64,000 nucleotides of DNA from positions 52,885,562 to 52,949,561 of the forward strand of contig CM056736.1 of the NCBI GenBank assembly GCA_029844215.1, given 5' to 3'. Made by a program: the position numbers and the translations under genes. The stretch is from Przewalskia tangutica (lineage: Eukaryota > Streptophyta > Magnoliopsida > Solanales > Solanaceae). The notes under the pieces were generated by a model. That model did not search any database. It worked only from the letters and a program-made list of their open reading frames with translations, and was not told the DNA's origin. The number at the start of each line of letters is the position of its first letter. Within the stretch, counting starts at the first letter, position 1. This document shows, piece after piece, positions 32,820 to 45,177 of the stretch.

Positions 32820-35197
32820 GTTCGGACAAAAGATGGGAATTCGGCTTCTAAAAAAGCCAAGAACAAAAACTCACATTTTGATTACTTTCTATCGGATTCT
32901 TTGTGTCCAAAACCAACAACTAAAACCCAGATTTTTGCTATCTTGAAAGAATCGAAAAATCAGAAAGAAAACATTTGTTTTTACTCTCAATCCTGACTCC
33001 AAAAAGTCACAAAAAATATTTAAACTCTTACTCATCTTCAATCGCATAAACACAACTCCTCCGAGCAGATTCGACGTTCGAAACACGCATCAGTTCGCTG
33101 CCCGGAGAAGGTAAACTCAAGCTCTTCTAATTTTTTAAACTTTCTGTGTTTTGCGTGTGTCACTACCGATTTAGCGATAATGTAGTATATTTATGTTGGT
33201 GGGCTCAATGTTTAAGCATGTTTAGTATGTTAGTAGTTCATTTAGTTATTTATTTTTAGAAGTATGTTTTCGATTAATGATTAAAGTTGTTTAGAAGTAT
33301 CAGGACATTGATTAAGTTAATTGATTTATACTAACTGCTTTGTTAATCTATATGATTGGGCTATCAATGCTTAAATGTGATATGAGTACTATCTTAACAC
33401 TTGAAGATCAGGATGTAAGTAATTGATATGATGCTTGAACATTATTGTATGCTTAGTCTAGGTTAAATGATTCTGCCTATATTGAAAATGCTACTTTCCT
33501 TATTCGCTTGTCCATCATGTTCACCAAATTAGTCATGTTACGTCCTACTTATTTAAGTGTCATTATATCTAATGTATACCCAAGTCATAATACCTTGTAT
33601 AGATTCGAGTATACCATATCAATGAAACACTTTGTATGTTACTATGTCTAATAAGTAAACTGAACATTGGTATGTCGATTCTTAAATTGAATGATTCCGA
33701 AAATATCATGTTATGTGGTCAATATGGCCCTTTTCTTTTCAGTTTAAGTATGATATGTATTCATTTTTATAAGTATCCGTGTGTCTAGCATATATGATAT
33801 AAAATTGTCTCTTGCATACCCAAAGCTCTATCCATGGATTGAACATTCAAATATGCTCTATATGTCTCTCATAATTGCCTGAATCATCACATTTACATAT
33901 AGGTATTGTCCTAGATGATATACTGTACACTTATAATCATGCATGTTTTACGTAGCCTAAACATCCTTCATCATGTTTAAATGGTATATTTGAGAGATGG
34001 CTTGGGTTACCTCTCTGTGTGGACCGTGTGGTAAATCTGTTGGGCCAATCGCATATGTGGGTTGATTGGTCCCACTTTTAATCTAAAAAGCCATGTTTTC
34101 GTGGGCCTGCTACTGTTGTACCACCCGAGGCCTTTTTTGAATAATATCTGAGTTTACTTGGTTGAAATCTACGGTTTTGTCCTGGACAAAAATGCAATTA
34201 AATGAGAGTCGAACAACATGTGCGTTTAAGTTCACTTATATATGCATTTCACTTTTCTGTCCATTCATATTATATATAAGTTTGAGCACTTACTAATCGT
34301 TTTATTTTCTTTGTTTTACATGATATGCATCGGGAGCAACGAAGAGTCTCATTATGAGACTCATCATAGCTATCGTCAAATGAAGACCCATATCCACGTT
34401 CCTTGCATTCTCCGGCCTCAGGACTTCTAAACAAATATGGCGGGATGATATCTTCATCTGTCCTAGTCGCTTCTTTTTAAATTTTGTTGTTTTATTATTG
34501 TTGTATTTTAATTTTGTAACATTGTATGATTATTAGAATACTTAGAATAGTTAGACTTAGGATTAATAATTTAGAAAGGGTAGTTAAAAATAGGAAATAC
34601 GCCGCTATTTTATTTATCTTTTAGGCTCGTCATGCATGTCTAAACTTTCAAAATAATTTGTCATTTTTATGCATCATTAGACTTTTGTCATTAAACTTAT
34701 AAAATGACAATCTATTTCATATATATAAAAGTCTTTTTTCATTATCAATTGCAAAATAAATATTTTAAAAATCATGCCATACAAATGCATATTCTCATTA
34801 AAAGATTAATCTTACATGCAACATATAATTCTTCAACAAACTATTTTCCATGCATTTTTTATCAAAACATATATCTTTCAAGTAGTTATTTGCAACATCT
34901 TTTCTTAATTTTATGCTTTCAAACATGTATTTTTAAGCCTATGTTTAATCGAATAACCGCGTGTTAGCGGATCTTAAAGAATGCCTAATCACTTTTCTTT
35001 AGGATAATAGAAAATCCTTACCTAGAATCTCATTATTTTTTTGCAGACCTTTTAAATGGAGATCATTTATAGAATTTTTATATTATTTAAAAGTGTACTA
35101 GTTTACTATAATAATTAGGTGTGACTCCTTAAAACGGTGATTTAATTCATGAATTACCGATCGTACGTCGAGCCTCCGGTCAAAAATGTGTGCGACA
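32815..35197 (+). repeat. Ogre-1 3' LTR, second part
   Basis: It continues the LTR after element B. Landmarks shared with the Ogre-2 LTR: TTCGCTGCCCGGAGAAGGTA (33090s), a conserved GAGTCTCATTATGAGACTCA palindrome (about 34347-34366), and GTTAGCGGATC near 34965. It ends GTGCGACA at 35197. No coding sequence is seen. It is more diverged than the Ogre-2 LTRs are from each other. Confidence 0.75.
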
Positions 35198-36299
35198 ATC
35201 AGTACCATCATAAAAGAAAGTTACATGGAGAAGGGAGCCAATATTCGAGTTGAAAGGATACATAGTTCTCTGATACCCATGTCAAATATGTGTCCCTAAT
35301 TTAGCTGGTTTTTGGAGCAAGGTTTGAGTGGAGGCACATTATTCCTGCTATCTTATCTCATTTAGTTCGATAAAGATGTACCATGGTACTAACTTAACGT
35401 ATTAATGTAATAACGTGAAAAAGAGTATTGCCAAGTTTGGCACAATAGCCCATGGTCAACAACTAAAGATAGAATATCAAGGACCGGATGGATAATTCAG
35501 AGAATAGGGTTCCGATGAAATAATAGAGAGAAAGTTAAAAGGTAAGTTTCAGTATGAGTTTACCCACTCTTATCATAAATTCTACCCAGAGGATTGATGA
35601 TCGACAGATTTATAAGATTAACTCATTTCTCTTTAGAATGAATTATCCACACAGTCGAGGATCATACAAGCAAAAAGTATAAAAGAAGGTCGTACGACTT
35701 CAGACATTCTAATGTCTACTATCTCAGATAGAGGAGCTTAGCGGCAGTGAACTTTTTGAGATTTTCTTCAGAAAGGTTGGGAGCACAAAAAAAACTATTA
35801 TAATTTTATGCTGGACAAATAACCACCCTGAAAGCACGATATGAACACTCGTTGACATGTTGCAGTCAGGTGCATTAAACCTCAAAGGAGAGTGGGAAGG
35901 TAACTTACCCTTCAAAGATATATATATCATAGCAATGTCATCTTAACATCTAGATGGATTCTTGAGATCTTATATAGTCAGAAGTACATATCTTCCATTG
36001 ATTGATTCGACGTATTCGGAAGTTAAAGGAAATTTTAATCAATTTTATTCCTACATCGATGTTACGGAAGTGTATATGAGATTCATTTTGTATATCCATA
36101 GTCAAGGGTGTTCAGGGTATAGAGAATTTTTCTCATAAAGATATCATCAAGTCTATAAGTTGTGGACTAAAGAGATAGCCTCCGATTGGGTTGTTGTGAA
36201 GGAAGCAATCGGGTTAAAGAGATGATTTGAAAAGTTAAGAAAGACATGAAGTCTAGGCACCCTTGTTTATTCGAGCTAAAAGGTCACAATGACACTCAT
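35198..36299 (+). pseudogene. Old gypsy integrase-chromodomain relic
   Basis: Faint but ordered similarity: an H...IKMYHG patch at about 35338-35390 (zinc-binding module), QQLKIEY at about 35452, SDRGA-like codons at about 35725, LKGEWEGNLPF at about 35880-35912, and KSRHPCLFE-like codons at about 36250-36280 (end of chromodomain). Every few dozen bases there is a stop or frame change, so this is much older than the other elements. Ogre-2 interrupts it at 36300; the sequence after 58742 is the other side. Confidence 0.6.
36295..36299. repeat. Left target-site duplication of Ogre-2 (CTCAT)
   Basis: Matches 58738-58742 exactly. Confidence 0.95.
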
Positions 36300-39200
36300 T
36301 GTTGACACCCAATTTTGACCCTCTTGCCCAGACATTAACCATAAAATTACACTAATTTTCAACAATAATTTTTAAATAATAAAATGCAGCGATAAAACAT
36401 GAATACAGGCATAAATAAGCAATTTAATAATGGCACCGCGTCTTACGTAGAAAATTAAGCACTTAGAGTCCCGCGCCCGCATTAATTAATTTTAAGCCCT
36501 GTCAAACAATTCTTAATAATTAATAATAAGTACATAAAATAAATAATTTAGCAATGACGTCGTGTCAAGTAGCGTAGTCGCATTTATTAAATACGCAAAG
36601 CAATTTCATAACTTATTTTAAATAATAATGCACAATAATAAAGATCTTAAATAATAGCGCCGCATTCTAAAATATTAAGCACTAATTAAATAACACGCCC
36701 GCATTTATTATTATAACAATTAGATTAGTAAAGCACCTAAATAATTTAATCACAATTTACTAATTTAATCCACCACTAATTAATTTACTCCTAAAACTAA
36801 TACCCTAATTAATTAACCATTGACACCACGCATGACCCATCCGCAAGCCCAACTCACTTATCGGCCCGAAGACGCCCGACCTTTATTCCCAAGCCTTTTT
36901 CGTATATCTTCCACACAAGACCCCATACAAAACGCAGCCCTAACGAAACCTAAGCCCAAAAAACAACGATCACCGCACCTCTTCCTCGCATCCCCCGTCG
37001 CCCCAGCCTGGATCTCAGGAGAATCTGGGTTTCCTTTACCGCACACACCGATTTCTTACCATGCCACACCCAAATCTTGCTTCAAAATCAGTAACAAATC
37101 GCACAAGATACCCTTCAAAATCTTAACCAAATCGCACGAAATCAGGACCCAAATCGCACTAAATCAGACCTAAGAGCTTACCAATATTAGAACCCACACC
37201 ATGGCTATATAAAGCACATGCAATAGGCATTTAGAAGGGCAGAGCACGATGAAAGCGGGGTTGGAGAAGCGATCGATAGCAATAATCAATTTTTATGTGG
37301 GGTTAGGGACTCGACCTGCACCATTAGCATTGCGCGAATAAGAAGTTGAAACCCTTCTTTCAATTCGGCCAAGAAATCAGCAAACAAACCTTGCCCTTTT
37401 ATTCGCATCGCAAAGCCAAAACCCGAGCGAGTCGACGACTTGATACGCTGCCTTGGTTCGCTGCCTGGAGAAGGTAAATCCATTCTTCCTTGTGAAACTT
37501 TGATTTTGTAGTCGACTATGTGAAGCCTGTTTTATCCTGATTGTTGTTGCTTCGTGTTACATTCGTGTTTGCCGTTTCAATATGTGGGTGTTCTGCTGTC
37601 CAAGCATTTGTCTAATGAAAGTCTGAAATATGATTTGTCAAATAATTAATGTAAGAGATGTGAGTGGTCATTCGCTTTACCTGTTGGTTCTCGATTATCG
37701 ACGACTGAATATTTATGTGAGGATGTTGTTTGTTTTAGAGACTGCGTAAGTAGAGGCATAATATCATGACTCATTTTGTATGAAAATGTTTGCGACTCAC
37801 CTATAGAAATCTGGGTGTAATCATATCTTTTTTATTGAAAGAAACTGCCCTGTTTGTGTTAAGATTTCTGTACGTAATTTACTAAGATTCTGAATATAAA
37901 GGAGGAGTCAGTTTTGAGCTTTATGCCTTGCCCCCATTTATCTGCATCTGTACCTGCATTCGTTTCTTCAGGGATAGGTCTAACCCTTGTGTATTTCTTT
38001 AGCCTTGCTTCTAGGAGTTTGATTCTGGTCAAATATCGTTTGCAGTGGAAATTTTTCTGATGGTCTTTGAACCTAACCTAAATAATTCTGTATGCCCATC
38101 TTATCCCGACCATTTGGACATCCTGCCATGTCATGTAGTGATTAGACTGATTATATATTCACTTTACATAAATCGGCATGCTTAAGTATTTGGGATATAT
38201 GTCTATGTATGCTTGGTTTAATTGTTAGATTATGCGCTAGAAATGCATGTCATTTGTGTCGATGGCAAAAATTGTGCATGTTGAAACTGTTGGATAAATA
38301 ATGGTCCTGTTTGGCTATGGTTTTATTCCCTGCTTCCCCTAGATGGGCATTTGATTCATTGCTTATCCTGTTTCAAAATGCCTACTGGACTATGTAGTTG
38401 CTTCTTCATTTGATTTTCCCTTAAATCCTGTCGATCTACTGGTATGTTTAAGCGCTTATGATTTTATTTGGAAGACTTCATGTATGTTATGGTTAATATG
38501 CTACTTAACTGGGACTAAAATGGTATGAAACATTCCTCTATGTATATGTAAGTAGTGATCGAGTTTATGAATAATTGATATTATTTAGGCTTGGTCCAGG
38601 CTTGATAGGTATTCCCAAAAGATGTCAGGAGAATACATGGTTTGCTAGTTGGTTTAGTTTGTATTATACCTTGATATGCTTCCTCTGAAAAGTTTAAGCT
38701 TGATCTGTTAGACTTGGGCCCATTTGACCCATTTTGTTTGTTTTCACACATACTTACTGTCCACAATCTGTGTCTGGCCCATACGTGTTATTCTTTCACA
38801 TTCACAAGGCTCAGCTCTACTGTCACAATTTCACTTAAATGTCAGGCATGTCCCGTATTGTCTCTGGCCCATGAAAGGCACTTCCTGCACATGCTGCCTC
38901 CTCCCATCATTTAGTGGCTTGACATATTCTGTTTCGTTGAAATTACGTGCTTAAGGGGGGCCCGCTGTCTTTTTTACTTATAACGGGAGACCTAAAAATA
39001 GTGTAGCCTGGGCATGTTCTCCTTGTTCCCTGTTTATAACGAGAAGTATGGAGATTTCACGTTTCGGGCCTGCGTTATACATTCTGCTTGTTGGTTGCAC
39101 TTGAAGCCTAATCCCAAATTGAACCATTTTGAGATGCCCTTTGCTTGTCTGCCACTTGTCCTGGATTGCTATAATCAAATTCCATATGTGCTTAAAGTCG

Positions 39201-40484
39201 CATGAACATTTATTTGCATTATCATTATTTGGGTTCGTACTAATCTTTATCTTTTTTTATTTTACATGAAATGCATCGGAGCAAAAATGAAGAGTCTCAT
39301 GGCGAGACTCATCATGAATTACTTCAAGTGGGACCCGCATCCACATTCATCCGCATTACTGCTTCAGAAATTCCTAAACAAAATAGGACAAGATGACGTC
39401 GTCATCCATCTCAACTCCTCTTACTCTTTAAATCTCATTGCCTCATTTTATGTCTTTATTTGTTTATTGCAATTTTTAGCTAACTTTGTAATTAATAGGA
39501 GAGCTAGTTCAATTAGTCTTTGAACATAAAAGGTGGGAAGGTGATTTAGAATTAAATGCACTTCTAATTATTTACCTTAGGCTTGTCATTCATATCTAAT
39601 CTTTTGCCTAATCATTAAAATCGCATATCTAAACATGAAACTAACGCATCGCTTCTTTGATTTCGTAGATAAATGCATATCCTTAGCCAAATCAATCGAC
39701 TTTGCGCATATTCATTCTATGAACAATATAAATGCATACTTTCAACATTATATATTTTACAATGCACTTATTGCACTTATCCAAAATTAGCTTTATATGT
39801 ATTTTATAAGGCAAGTACATATATTTAGTCCATAAATCAACTTTGCATCACTTACATTATAAATAGTATAAACATACACTTTAAAACTTTACATATTTTA
39901 TAGCTTTAGTCTTACAAACTTTTTCTTTTTTATAAAATACTTAGAAGCATCTTTTATAAAACATGCATTTTCTCTAACATAATAATTAACCCTAGGTTTG
40001 AATGGACAACCGCAAGTTAGCGGATCATTTAGGGTGCCTATCCCCTTCCCTTTAGGATAATAAAGAACCCTTGCCCAGAATCTCATTAAGTTTAGCAGAC
40101 CATAAAGAATGGAGTTCGCCCTCTCCTCTTTTCTTTTTTCTGGATACAAAAAGCGGAAAGGGTTGGTTCCATGAAGTCGATCAATCCGCGCCCGAACCGT
40201 TAGTGGTCGAGTCGAGTCATGTACAACTTGTACACCGATATCTGGGAAAGCAACATCACGAAAGAAACGGGCAGGAAAGAGCCGTAGAGAGGGCAAAGCT
40301 GGCATAATAGCCAGGCTACCCAATTAATTAGGTGGCGACTCCGCGAACCCCTAGCATTTAGCATTTTAGGCTAGCACCTATTTAGTAATCTTTTTAACAT
40401 TTAGCATTTTATTATTTATTTTCTAACATTTTATTTAAGCAGGAGATTCGCTAAAAAATGTCGCGGTCGAAAAAGGGCGTGACA
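36300..40484 (+). repeat. Ogre-2 5' LTR (4185 bp)
   Basis: TGTTGACACCCAATTTTGAC to GGCGTGACA. The first 520 bp are very AT-rich. TATA box at 37206-37214. The GAGTCTCATGGCGAGACTCA palindrome lies at about 39290. It carries an extra ~200-bp segment (about 40115-40320) not matched in the 3' LTR. Small reading frames inside are not genes. Confidence 0.92.
37206..37214 (+). promoter_or_regulatory. TATA box of Ogre-2 5' LTR
   Basis: TATATAAAG after ACCATGGC. The copy in the 3' LTR is at 55615-55623. Confidence 0.65.
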
Positions 40485-40488
40485 GAAA

Positions 40489-40506
40489 TGGCGACTCCGC
40501 TGGGGA
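40489..40506 (+). promoter_or_regulatory. Primer binding site of Ogre-2
   Basis: TGGCGACTCCGCTGGGGA, four bases after the LTR end. Arg-tRNA primer sites of this form are reported for plant Ogre elements; I could not check the tRNA here. Confidence 0.7.
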
Positions 40507-41342
40507 ATTTATGTTCTTAACCACAACAGACCTAGGGTTATTATTTGGCATTACTTTTTGCATTTAATTTTGTGTGCTGTATTTTTGTTTTATTTATTTT
40601 AATTGCTACATGCTTTACTGCTTTCCTTCAATTGGCATTCCGCTCATATTTCTTCCATTCTGGAAAATTCACACTATCACACACTCACGCGCTGGTGTGC
40701 TTCGCGCACCCGCAAATTTCTTTCAAAAATATCCCAATTTTAGGAGAGTTGGCGCCTGCGCGGAGTTAGATCGGTTCGTCTGATCAGTCGCGTAGCCTTC
40801 TCACTCGAGTTGTCCGCTCGGGAACCTTGCGTCTAGTAAAGTCAAATCTTAGAAACTCAGGATAGAGCTATACCACCCTTTAGGGCATGCATGCATTTAC
40901 CCTAGGTGGGTCAATCATTGGCATTGACACCACAATTAGGAAGACACCAAACTTGTCGACGGGTTTCTCAACCCAACGACCAACCAGCATATTATGTGTA
41001 GCGTGACAATGACGGACAAATCCAAGCCTAATCATGACATGCTGAAATTGGAAAAAGTGCACCGTCATTTGGTCGCCATTTCCAACAAAGACATTATAGT
41101 TGGACGACTTGGACAAATCCATCATGACCTCGCATATGTGACGTTTAGGCCTACCTCTGGCATAAAAGGGTCCCCATGCATATTAGGACTCGCTTGCAAT
41201 GTGACAATTTATGTGCAACATGTACTTGCTAAATGTTTTTACACTTTTGCAAAATCACGTGCTTTACACTAACGCAGTTTGCTGCATTTTGTCTAAAAGG
41301 ATTTATCATCTCCCCAAAGGTCGATTTGTATTTGACTAAGCA
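40507..41342 (+). other. Ogre-2 leader
   Basis: Untranslated region between the primer site and the gag start. No recognisable coding content. Confidence 0.6.
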
Positions 41343-42321
41343 ATGACAGAGCATCAATATTTCACAAGATCAAAGGCACGGTCCAGCGACATGACCGATT
41401 CAAGGGCATTTGAGCAGAACGAGTCGGAACCTGTCTTGGTTCCTATAGGCAAAACAGGGGTCTCAGAAAAGAAAAGCAGCATAGATCCGATCGAGCACCT
41501 CGCCCAGTTACCACAGCAAATGGCAACCCTGCAGACTGAAATTAAAAGGCTCTGAAACCTCACCAGAGCACTCGTCACTGCAAATAACCAAAACAGTCAA
41601 AACCCTCCAAATTATTACCAGTACCCGCTTACTACATATCCCATTCAGCCAATATACAATGCACCCATATATCCCACACAAAACCGAATGCCTAACATAC
41701 TCCAGCTAAACACAAACCAAAGGCCACCACAAACCTATTTTCGCAATGCATATGACAACCCCTTGCGATACCCACACGTGTATACGCCCCAGCCAAAAGC
41801 CCGTCCACTAAACATCTTCACACCCCGCCTAAATGCCACAGAAAGGCCAGCCAAAGTATACACCCATTTAGCCGAGCCTTTGTCGCAGTTGTACGAGAGG
41901 TTGAGGTTTGCAGGGATACTCCAGCCAATTCCAAAGAATGTGCCCAATCCCAAGTCCAAAGCTCATGATGGGAACAAAGTTGTGCGTACCATGCAGAGTC
42001 ATCGGACACGACATGAGAAGGTGTTATACGCTCAGAGACAAAGTAAGGGAGCTGATCAAGGAGGGAGTCATTCAGGTGGAGGAGGCCTACCCCAATGAGT
42101 ACAATGAACCCCAAAGGAAGAGAGGTGTTCCCTGGCCAGAACCCGCTCACTTTGAATCGATCATTTATCAGAGGCATGCGCGCGAAGCCAAAGAAGGAGA
42201 TCGCGATAGCGAGCATGAAGACCCGACCAACCGTGATGCAGAGCAAGAAGGCGTATTGGTTGGATTTGCACCCTGTTCTGGCCCGCCTAGACCCCGGATA
42301 AGAAATAGCAATTTAGCTTAG
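41343..42321 (+). pseudogene. Ogre-2 gag lacking the capsid core
   Basis: The ATG at 41343 begins MTEHQYFTRSKARSSDM, a basic N-terminus like that of Ogre-1. A heptad-like LPQQMATLQTEIKRL segment ends at a stop (41553-41555); the same frame continues to about 41960. YTHLAEPLSQLYERLRFAGI follows directly, so the capsid core seen in Ogre-1 (about 3960-4560) is deleted. In the +1 frame from about 41960 comes a canonical CX2CX4HX4C knuckle (CVPCRVIGHDMRRC), then KVRELIKEGVIQ and an acidic tail ending at 42321. With the capsid missing, a stop and a frame change, it cannot assemble particles. Confidence 0.78.
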
Positions 42322-42385
42322 CAGATTAATAAAAAGAAAAACTCATATTTAAGCTTTAATAATGTTTTCTTTTGTTTTGCCTGTT

Positions 42386-42443
42386 GGAACTACGTTCGAC
42401 ACGATTCCGTGGCGGATCGTGGCGGCCATATCGGCCGGTCCGC
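42386..42443 (+). repeat. CTACGT motif, Ogre-2 copy 1 (degraded)
   Basis: GAACTACGTTCGACACGATT followed by CCGTGGCGG. The outer partner is altered to ATCGTGG. Confidence 0.6.
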
Positions 42444-42474
42444 TTTAGAATTTTACCCAATATTTGCTTGTAAT

Positions 42475-42541
42475 GAACTACGTCATGACCTGATTCCCTC
42501 ATGGGGATACGTAGGCGGCCTAAATCGGCTTCGGTCACACC
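42475..42541 (+). repeat. CTACGT motif, Ogre-2 copy 2
   Basis: Outer stem CTACGT/ACGTAG kept. The inner stem is TCCC/GGGA with the loop changed to TCATGG compared with TCGGC in Ogre-1. Confidence 0.78.
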
Positions 42542-43099
42542 ATTAGGAAACTTTCCCTTTGTTTTGAAAACAACGAGAATACACACAACATCTGAGCAAC
42601 TCCGTTGAGACCACTTTAAGGCCAAGCGCCGCTGCGTATTCAAAGCGGGACAAGGTAGGAAGCAGACGGGGGTTGCAAGTCCAAGCGAGGCGAACGCGGA
42701 TGTCGAGCAAGCGGCGAAGTCAAATACGAATCGACCGCCCGAACTCACAAGTTTTCTTTGGCGCGAGTTTTCATATTATGAAGCGAGAAAGTGCAATAGC
42801 GAAGCGAAAATACGGCAAAAGTTTCTTGCGAAGCGAGAAAAGCGGCGGCGAGAGGATATGACAACAATCCAAAGTTCAAAGTCCGCTTGAAGCAGCGAAG
42901 CGAAAGGGCCATCGACAATCGGCGATCAAAATTCAAAGTTCGCGACAAAGCCTAGCGCATCGGCTCGAACGCAAGTCAAATTTGCAACCCAACAAAGGCA
43001 TCACGGCAATTCGTCAGTTGCAGCGTTTACCATGTCCGTGCAAGGACAACGTCTCAGTATTCATCTGGCGTATCATGGACGACATCTCTACCCATGAAA

Positions 43100-43176
43100 T
43101 TGCATTTCTCATATGTATTTATCATTTCGTTTAAACAGGTATACACTAATGTTTTCTCAAGCTTAGCTTGCAGGAG
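43100..43176 (+). other. Splice-acceptor-like unit 1, Ogre-2
   Basis: A T-rich run ends GTTTAAACAG, then GTATACACTAATGTTTTCTC and AGCTTGCAGGAGC. Same plan as 21632-21712. Confidence 0.4.
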
Positions 43177-44640
43177 CATTTATTCTACGAGGAAGCGGCG
43201 GCAACACGTCCGAGCAATGGCGTTATCGGCCGCAACAAGTCGAAAATGGCGTCGGCAACGCGTCGGACAATGGCGTTATCGGCGTATGTATGCGACGGCG
43301 GCATCATCGGCGTGCGTGCGAACGGCGCCCGGCAACAATCGTCGAGCGATGGCGTTATCGGCGTTATGTCGAGCGGCGACATCGCCGGCGTGCGTCTGCA
43401 GCGATAGCGCCCGGCGGCGTACGTCGGAAGCGGCGTCGCCGGCGTGCGTCTGCAGCGGCGCCCGGCAACAATACGTCCGAGCGGCGGCGTTATCGGCGTA
43501 TGTCGAGCGGCGACATCGCCGGCGTGCGTCTGCAATACGTCGAACAGCGATGTTATCGGCGTTATGTCGACGGCGACATCGCCGGCGTGCGTTTCGCAGC
43601 AGCGCCCATCGTGATACGTCCGAACGCGGCGTTATCGGCGTATGTCGACGGCGACATCGTGGCGTGCGTCTGCAGCGGCGCCCGGCGGCCGATACGTCGA
43701 ACAGCGACATCATCACCATTGCGTCTACGCAACGACACCCATCGGCAATCGTCCGAGCGGCGGCGTTATCGGCGTATGTCGGCGGCGACATCGCCGGCAT
43801 TCCGTCTGCGGCGGCGCCCGGCAATAATCGTCAGCAGCGGCGTCGCCGGCGTGCGTCTGCAGCGGCGCCCGGCGGCAATACGTCCGAACGGCGGCGTTAT
43901 CGGCGTATGTCGAGCAGCGACATCGCCGGCGTGCGTCTGCAGCGGCGCCATCGGCAATACGTCCGACGGCGGCGTTATCGGCGTATGTCGAACAGCGACA
44001 TCGCCGGCGTGCGTCTGCAGCGGCGCCCGGCGGCAATCGTCGAGCGGCGACATTATCGGCGTGCGTCTGCGCAGCGGCGCCATCGGCAATACGTCCGAAC
44101 GGCGGCGTTATCGGCCTTATGTCCGAACGGCGACATCGTCGCCGACGTGCGTGCAGCGGCGCCCGGCGGCAATACGTCTGAGCAGCGGCGTCGTCGGCGT
44201 GCGTCTGCGGCGCCCGGCGGCAATACTTCCGAACGCGGCGTTATCGGCGTATGTCGAGCGGCGACATCATCATTGCGTGCGTCTGCAGCGGCGCCCGGCA
44301 ACAATCGTCAGCGCGGCGACATCGTCGGCATTTCTTACATGCGGCGGCCGGCCGTCAATGCGTCTGGCAGCGGCGTCGGCGTCGACACGTCCGGACAACG
44401 GCGTGATCGGCGTGCGTCTGCGCGATGGCGTCGGCATCGATAAGTGCGAGCGGCGGCGACCGGCGTCCGTAGCGGCGGCGTCGTCGACGTGCGTCTGCGC
44501 GGCGCCAGCGGCACGTCGTCTGAGCAGCGGCGTTATCGGCAACAAGTCCAAAACGGCGCCAAGTTTGGCAGCGCCATGGCGCGAGTCCGAAAATGACGCC
44601 GTATGCCCGAAAACGACGCCACGTCCAAAACGACGTCATC
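43168..44640 (+). repeat. Ogre-2 GC-rich minisatellite, ~80-bp unit of ~27-bp sub-units
   Basis: Imperfect tandem copies of GTTATCGGCGTATGTCGAGC, GGCGACATCGCCGGCGTGCG, TCTGCAGCGGCGCCCGGCGG, CAATACGTCCGAAC. The GC content is far above its surroundings. It gives long Arg/Ala/Ser-rich open frames on both strands, which are repeat artefacts. It sits where Ogre-1 has its AT-rich 83-bp array. Confidence 0.88.
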
Positions 44641-45177
44641 AGCATATCACATCTACGCAAGGACGATTTCTATACCCTCAAAATTGCATTTCTTATTCAT
44701 GCTTTATTATTCTGTCTTAACAGTTATGCACTAACTCTTTCTTGAGCTTTAGTCTGAGGGGGCGATTGCGTGATGACAACATATCCGCATTCACAATCGC
44801 AATACGTCTGTGCAAGGACAAAAATCACAGCATTTGCAGCATCGCCTCAACACAACATGCATCACATTTTTGTAGGATAACATTTCCTACTCACAGTTGC
44901 ATTGCGTTTAAAAATCATGCATCATCATTTTGCCTTAACAGTTATGCACTAATCGTTTGTTTAAGTCTTAGCATGCAGGAGCGAGAGCCTGGCGTGGATT
45001 TTCTCTTCTGACAGGGCAATTTGTTGGGGGGCCAACCTTCCCAAAAATTGGCAGAAGCGGCCTCAAGCGTCGGTCCACTCGTTCCACATCACCATAAAAC
45101 CCAGCATTATAAGTCGATAGCGGTACCCCAGGTTCAAGCCAGTTATTTTATTTTTATTTTATTTTTTAGCACCACAG
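44641..45177 (+). other. Ogre-2 spacer with two acceptor-like units
   Basis: Units at 44688-44760 and 44905-44985: a T-rich run ending CTTAACAG, TTATGCACTAA(C/T), a pyrimidine-rich stretch, and (in the second) GCATGCAGGAGCG. No coding content. Confidence 0.5.

Larger units (their letters stand above)
3301..35197 (+). mobile_element. Ogre-1: Tat/Ogre-like element, nested and interrupted
   Basis: The pieces are 3301-4752, 18039-22353 (internal) and 22354-23138 plus 32815-35197 (3' LTR). Colinearity with Ogre-2 (gag N-terminus, zinc knuckle, 3' motifs, hairpin array, purine tract, LTR start TGTTGACACCCAATTTT) supports treating these as one element. The 5' LTR is off the left edge or was displaced by Gypsy-1. 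No protease, RT or integrase is visible between gag and the 3' LTR. The Ogre label rests on gag type, long LTRs and the primer site seen in Ogre-2. Confidence 0.7.
42322..43099 (+). other. Ogre-2 post-gag non-coding region
   Basis: Contains two copies of the CTACGT...ACGTAG motif (42386-42443, 42475-42541). From about 42640 to 43000 it is enriched in GCGAAGCGAGAAA-type short repeats. No protein similarity. Confidence 0.65.

Noticed and set aside
38581..39523. Several small frames duplicated at 56993-57935
   Set aside because: The duplication is simply the two LTR copies of Ogre-2; the frames lack protein similarity.
43094..44720. Long open frames of 449 and 476 codons, rich in Arg, Ala and Ser
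   Set aside because: They are translations of the GC-rich tandem repeat; several overlapping frames on both strands are equally open and show only repeat periodicity.
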